Assembly (NCBI GenBank): GCA_024134725.1
Contig: CP099863.1
Coordinates: 2,661,501-2,725,500 of the forward strand
Length of the DNA stretch: 64,000 nucleotides
Source of the DNA: Bacillus sp. 1780r2a1
GTDB taxonomy: Bacteria; Bacillota; Bacilli; Bacillales; Bacillaceae_H
Direction of reading: 5' to 3'
Position numbers and translations under genes: made by a program. Below are positions 61,235 to 64,000 of the stretch, one piece after another (within the stretch, counting starts at the first letter, position 1; each line of letters starts with the position of its first letter). The notes under the pieces are model-generated. The model saw only the letters and a program-made list of their open reading frames with translations, made no database searches and was not told where the DNA came from.

Positions 61235-61495
61235 AACAAAAGAGTTTGAGATATAACAACATGATTGCTTCTAAAAAACGAACACTAGCTGTTTTCACCT
61301 CTTTTATCTGAACACGTTTATTCCACTGCGCTGCAGGATCTCAGGTTTTACTCTAGTTCCAGAAGGAGTCGAATGTCCTACGCTCTATTCCATACTATTT
61401 TCAAACTGTTTTTTATAAACAACAAAAAGCCTGAACAATTAAGAATTCATAACTCTTAATTGTTCAGGTATAGTAGGGGCTTACCTACTTATATC
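61235..61495 (-). repeat. 3'-end repeat copy C, longest copy
   Basis: Apart from its left 150 bases the gap 61095-61518 is filled by this repeat. It shares ATAACAA-ATGATTGCTTCT with copy B, CACTGCGCTGCAG with copies A and B, AGTTCCAGA and CTACGCTCTATTCCA with copy D, and ends in the hairpin CCTGAACAATTAAGA / TCTTAATTGTTCAGG (61430-61468) plus CTACTTATATCT. On the minus strand the hairpin is followed by a T run and lies just after the gamma-glutamyltransferase stop codon. Confidence 0.65.
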
Positions 61496-61518
61496 TTGGT
61501 CTCTTTTAATACTAAACT

Positions 61519-63600
61519 TTAGTTCGTGATAATGTCTCCATCTTCATCATCAATTGGATTATCAATTTCTACAGGGTCCCTCTCTAAAGAAAGCTCTTTT
61601 TTCTTTTCGTCCCACTTCACTTCAAATCCTGCTCCTACTGCAGTAGTAGCAGCCGGTAAGTAGGAGTGTTTCGTTGGCTTATACAGCTTCAAATCGCTCG
61701 TTTTTAAAAGCCCCAAACCAAGTAGCAGTTTATCAGCTTGTACATAAGGCTTGCCATCGATGAGCTTAAGCTGGTCATGCGTATATGGGTACTTGACATT
61801 ATTCACTTTTACTGTGAACGGCCCCTCTTTTTGTTCTTGAATTGGCTTGGGCTGTTTTGCTTTATAGGAAAAGCGATCCACTCCTAAAACGGTTCCTTCG
61901 CGCGTGTTGTCAGCCCCACCGTACATCTTTCCGGTTTCTCGATCGAGAATAGCTGCTTGGACATTTCCAATATGCTGCGCTGTTTCTTCAAAAGCATGCC
62001 CTTTAGCCATTAGTTCTAATCGCGTATTTTGATCAATATCAGGCTCCCATCTAACGGTTGGATAAGCTGCTGAATAAATACGCGGTGTTAAAATTGCTTC
62101 TTGAATAGGCATCTCGTGATCTACAACATTCATAATTGTTTCAGCGACTGATGCAATAATTGTTGGGCCTCCTGGTGAACCAATTGCCATAAACGGCTTT
62201 CCATCTTTTCCTAAAAATGTTGGGGACATACTGCTCCGTGGTCGCTTGCCTGGCTCTACTTCGTTAACTCCACCTGGTGTTGCATCAAAGTCCGTCATTT
62301 CATTATTAAGCATAAAGCCATATCCAGGTACCATAATACCTGACCCAAATACTTGTTCAATAGTAGTTGTATACGAAACCATATTTCCCCACTTATCTAC
62401 TACTGAAAAATGGGTGGTTTGTCCGATTGGCGTTTCTTCTTTCACGACTTCTTTCTTTTCTTTCTCCCCACCTTGATACTTCCAAGGATCTCCTTCTTTC
62501 ACCTCAGGTGTTGAACGATTTTTGTTAATAAGCTTACGACGCTCATTTAAATATTCTTCGTTTAGTAAGCCTTCTTTAGGTACAGCGTAAAAATCTTCGT
62601 CAGCCATATAAGCTGCGCGATCTGCGTACGCTAAGTGCATCGCTTCTGTTAAATAATGAAGGTACTGAGGAGAGTTTGCTCCCATTTTTTTAACATCATA
62701 ACCTTCCATCAGCTTTAAAATTTGTAACACCGTTAATCCACCTGAGCTTGGCGGTGCTGCACTAATAACATCATAACCTCTGTATGTAGTAGCTACAGGC
62801 TCTCTTTTCTTAACTGTATAATTTTTCAAATCTTCTTCAGTCATCGTTCCTTCTTTAGCTTGTACTTCTTCAGCTAAAGCTTTCGCAATATCTCCTTCAT
62901 AAAAAGCTGCAGGACCATCCTCTTGTAAAATTCTAAACGTTTTAGCAAGATCTTTTTGTAGGAGTAAATCTCCTTCTTCAAGGGGTTCGCCATTTTGAAG
63001 GAAAATTTCGGCTGCTGCTTTATTATTTTTCAACTTCGACTTATTTTCATTAATATACTGTGCCATCGACCAATTGACCTTAACACCTTTATCCGCTTGT
63101 TTAATAGCTGGTTCAATTAGCTTTTCAAATGTCATTGTCCCATGATCTGCAAGGGCTTGTTCTAATACTTTTGCTGTACCAGGAACTCCAACTGCCTTTC
63201 CAGTTGTGTGTCTCTTGCTAAAAGGTACAGGCTTTCCTTTTTCATCTAAGAACAATTTCGATGTTACATTAGCTGGCGCCATTTCACGACCGTCAATCAT
63301 TTCAATATCGTTTTCTTTCTCATCGTAAATCATCATAAATCCGCCGCCACCAATACCTGACATCATTGGCTCAACAACGTTTAAAGAAAGCTGAATAGCT
63401 ACGGCTGCATCGACGGCGTTACCACCATTTTCTAACACTTCTTTCCCTACTTTAGCTGCTAAAGGGTGTGACACAGACACAAGGCCTTTCGTCGCTCCTT
63501 GCTTCATCGAGCGATTCACTCCTGGCACTTCTGCAGATCCTACTGGTGCAATAACACTAAAGACTAGCATAATAGCAAAAAAACTTTTTAACACCTTCAT
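61519..63600 (-). CDS. ggt: gamma-glutamyltransferase with C-terminal stalk-like extension
   Basis: A 693-residue exported enzyme that hydrolyses or transfers the gamma-glutamyl group of glutathione and polyglutamate. A signal peptide (KSFFAIMLVFSVIAPVGSAE) is followed by the Ntn-hydrolase: NGGNAVDAAVA, GGGFMM near 84, the autoprocessing site GQTTHFSVVD near 400, whose first Thr becomes the nucleophile, PRSSMSPTF, and GSPGGPTII. Catalytic GGT normally ends near residue 585. Here about 105 more residues follow: PFTVKVNNVKYPYTHDQLKLIDGKPYVQADKLL..., resembling a copper-amine-oxidase N-terminal-like stalk domain, and an acidic tail. The stalk assignment is tentative. Confidence 0.9.
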   Translation of the reverse strand: MKVLKSFFAIMLVFSVIAPVGSAEVPGVNRSMKQGATKGLVSVSHPLAAKVGKEVLENGGNAVDAAVAIQLSLNVVEPMMSGIGGGGFMMIYDEKENDIEMIDGREMAPANVTSKLFLDEKGKPVPFSKRHTTGKAVGVPGTAKVLEQALADHGTMTFEKLIEPAIKQADKGVKVNWSMAQYINENKSKLKNNKAAAEIFLQNGEPLEEGDLLLQKDLAKTFRILQEDGPAAFYEGDIAKALAEEVQAKEGTMTEEDLKNYTVKKREPVATTYRGYDVISAAPPSSGGLTVLQILKLMEGYDVKKMGANSPQYLHYLTEAMHLAYADRAAYMADEDFYAVPKEGLLNEEYLNERRKLINKNRSTPEVKEGDPWKYQGGEKEKKEVVKEETPIGQTTHFSVVDKWGNMVSYTTTIEQVFGSGIMVPGYGFMLNNEMTDFDATPGGVNEVEPGKRPRSSMSPTFLGKDGKPFMAIGSPGGPTIIASVAETIMNVVDHEMPIQEAILTPRIYSAAYPTVRWEPDIDQNTRLELMAKGHAFEETAQHIGNVQAAILDRETGKMYGGADNTREGTVLGVDRFSYKAKQPKPIQEQKEGPFTVKVNNVKYPYTHDQLKLIDGKPYVQADKLLLGLGLLKTSDLKLYKPTKHSYLPAATTAVGAGFEVKWDEKKKELSLERDPVEIDNPIDDEDGDIITN

Positions 63601-63792
63601 CTACTTCACGCTCCTTTTTAATAGGTGGAATGTATCCCTTCACATTCTATAATAAACTAAATTTTCATAATTTTTTACAAAATAAAGCAAAATAATACAT
63701 TTTAACTATAAATAACAATATTTAGAAACTAATAGGTCCTAATTAACTAAAAAAGCTACTAAAATAATTGAGCAGCCTTTCAACTCATTATG

Positions 63793-64000
63793 TTATATTA
63801 AAGGAGTTTTTTTTTGCTTAAGAGTCCTTATGATATAAATACATACTAACCCTACACTGATGATTACATATCCCATCCCACCAATTAATCCAAGTGTTCG
63901 ACTATCTATTACTGTCAATAATAAGCCTGCTCCAAACATAGATAAACCCAGAGTTACGTTGGAAATGGTTGTAAACATACCAAATACCTTTCCTTGATGT
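63793..64000 (-). CDS. MFS transporter, C-terminal part
   Basis: The last 68 codons of a gene that enters from the right edge. HQGKVFGMFTTISNVTLGLS is the usual MFS helix-10 start (GRVFG pattern), followed by two more hydrophobic segments and a basic tail ending KQKKTPLI. The family and substrate cannot be determined from this piece. The gap to the ggt gene (63601-63792) is A/T rich and holds the ggt promoter region; I see no strong terminator. Confidence 0.65.
   Translation of the reverse strand, partial: HQGKVFGMFTTISNVTLGLSMFGAGLLLTVIDSRTLGLIGGMGYVIISVGLVCIYIIRTLKQKKTPLI

Overview
The window is chromosomal DNA of a low-GC, endospore-forming Bacillaceae. Gene content and intergenic style look most like Priestia (Bacillus) megaterium or a close relative. 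This is inferred from a tyrZ-type tyrosyl-tRNA synthetase with T-box and MarR gene, CotF-, CotC- and BclA-like spore proteins, an RsbK/RsbM/RsbY-type stress module, many TTG starts behind strong Shine-Dalgarno sequences, and A/T-rich gaps with rho-independent hairpins. I saw no rRNA, tRNA, CRISPR array, prophage or intact transposon. Most genes read on the minus strand in short operons.

Region 1 (1-9.2 kb): the end of an iron-dependent alcohol/glycerol dehydrogenase-like gene, an SDR, a secreted cyanophycinase-like peptidase, an excalibur protein, two small membrane proteins, a decayed aldo/keto reductase, an aldehyde dehydrogenase, a DUF1796 protein and a DUF3231 CotF-like protein. Region 2 (9.2-18.5 kb): MarR gene, tyrosine T-box and tyrZ; then a detoxification operon (DJ-1-like protein, quinone oxidoreductase, iron alcohol dehydrogenase, ABM monooxygenase) followed by two tandem LysR paralogues, one without its DNA-binding domain. 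A promoter flanked by two palindromes precedes the operon. A MurJ/YtgP-like flippase and a DUF4188 protein follow. Region 3 (18.5-24.2 kb): a decayed gene next to a 22-bp palindrome, a peroxiredoxin-like protein, a histidine phosphatase, a lipoprotein, a FrnE-like DsbA and two small ORFs.

Region 4 (23.2-31.8 kb): catabolism. A LysR gene converges on a 3-hydroxybutyrate dehydrogenase/GntP permease pair. A sucrose cluster (GH32 hydrolase, CscB-like H+ symporter, LacI repressor) follows, with a promoter buried in palindromic operators, and then a beta-propeller membrane protein. Region 5 (32-36.8 kb): a receiver-PP2C phosphatase, a CheR-type methyltransferase and a CHASE3/GAF hybrid kinase match the RsbY/RsbM/RsbK sigma-B activation module, but no sigB, rsbV or rsbW gene is in view. 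Region 6 (37-46.7 kb): an alkyltransferase-like DNA repair protein, sulfite reductase cysJI, a methyltransferase with a divergent LysR gene, a repetitive DUF6944-like protein and a Bcr/CflA exporter.

Region 7 (46.9-64 kb): alpha-galactosidase with its LacI repressor, a secreted beta-lactamase-fold hydrolase, two probable spore-surface genes with sigma-K-like promoters, a CynX-type transporter, an MhqO-like dioxygenase under an MhqR-type operator, a broken LysE exporter, methionine aminopeptidase, an XRE/membrane protein pair, a HAD phosphatase, a CNNM/CorC (MpfA-like) protein and a gamma-glutamyltransferase with an extra C-terminal domain.

The least explained features are the structured leader of the CNNM/CorC gene (short peptide ORF, three hairpins, and a Shine-Dalgarno separated from the TTG start by a hairpin), a four-copy repeat family attached to the 3' ends of genes, the palindromes flanking the detoxification promoter, and a BclA-like/beta-helix protein.
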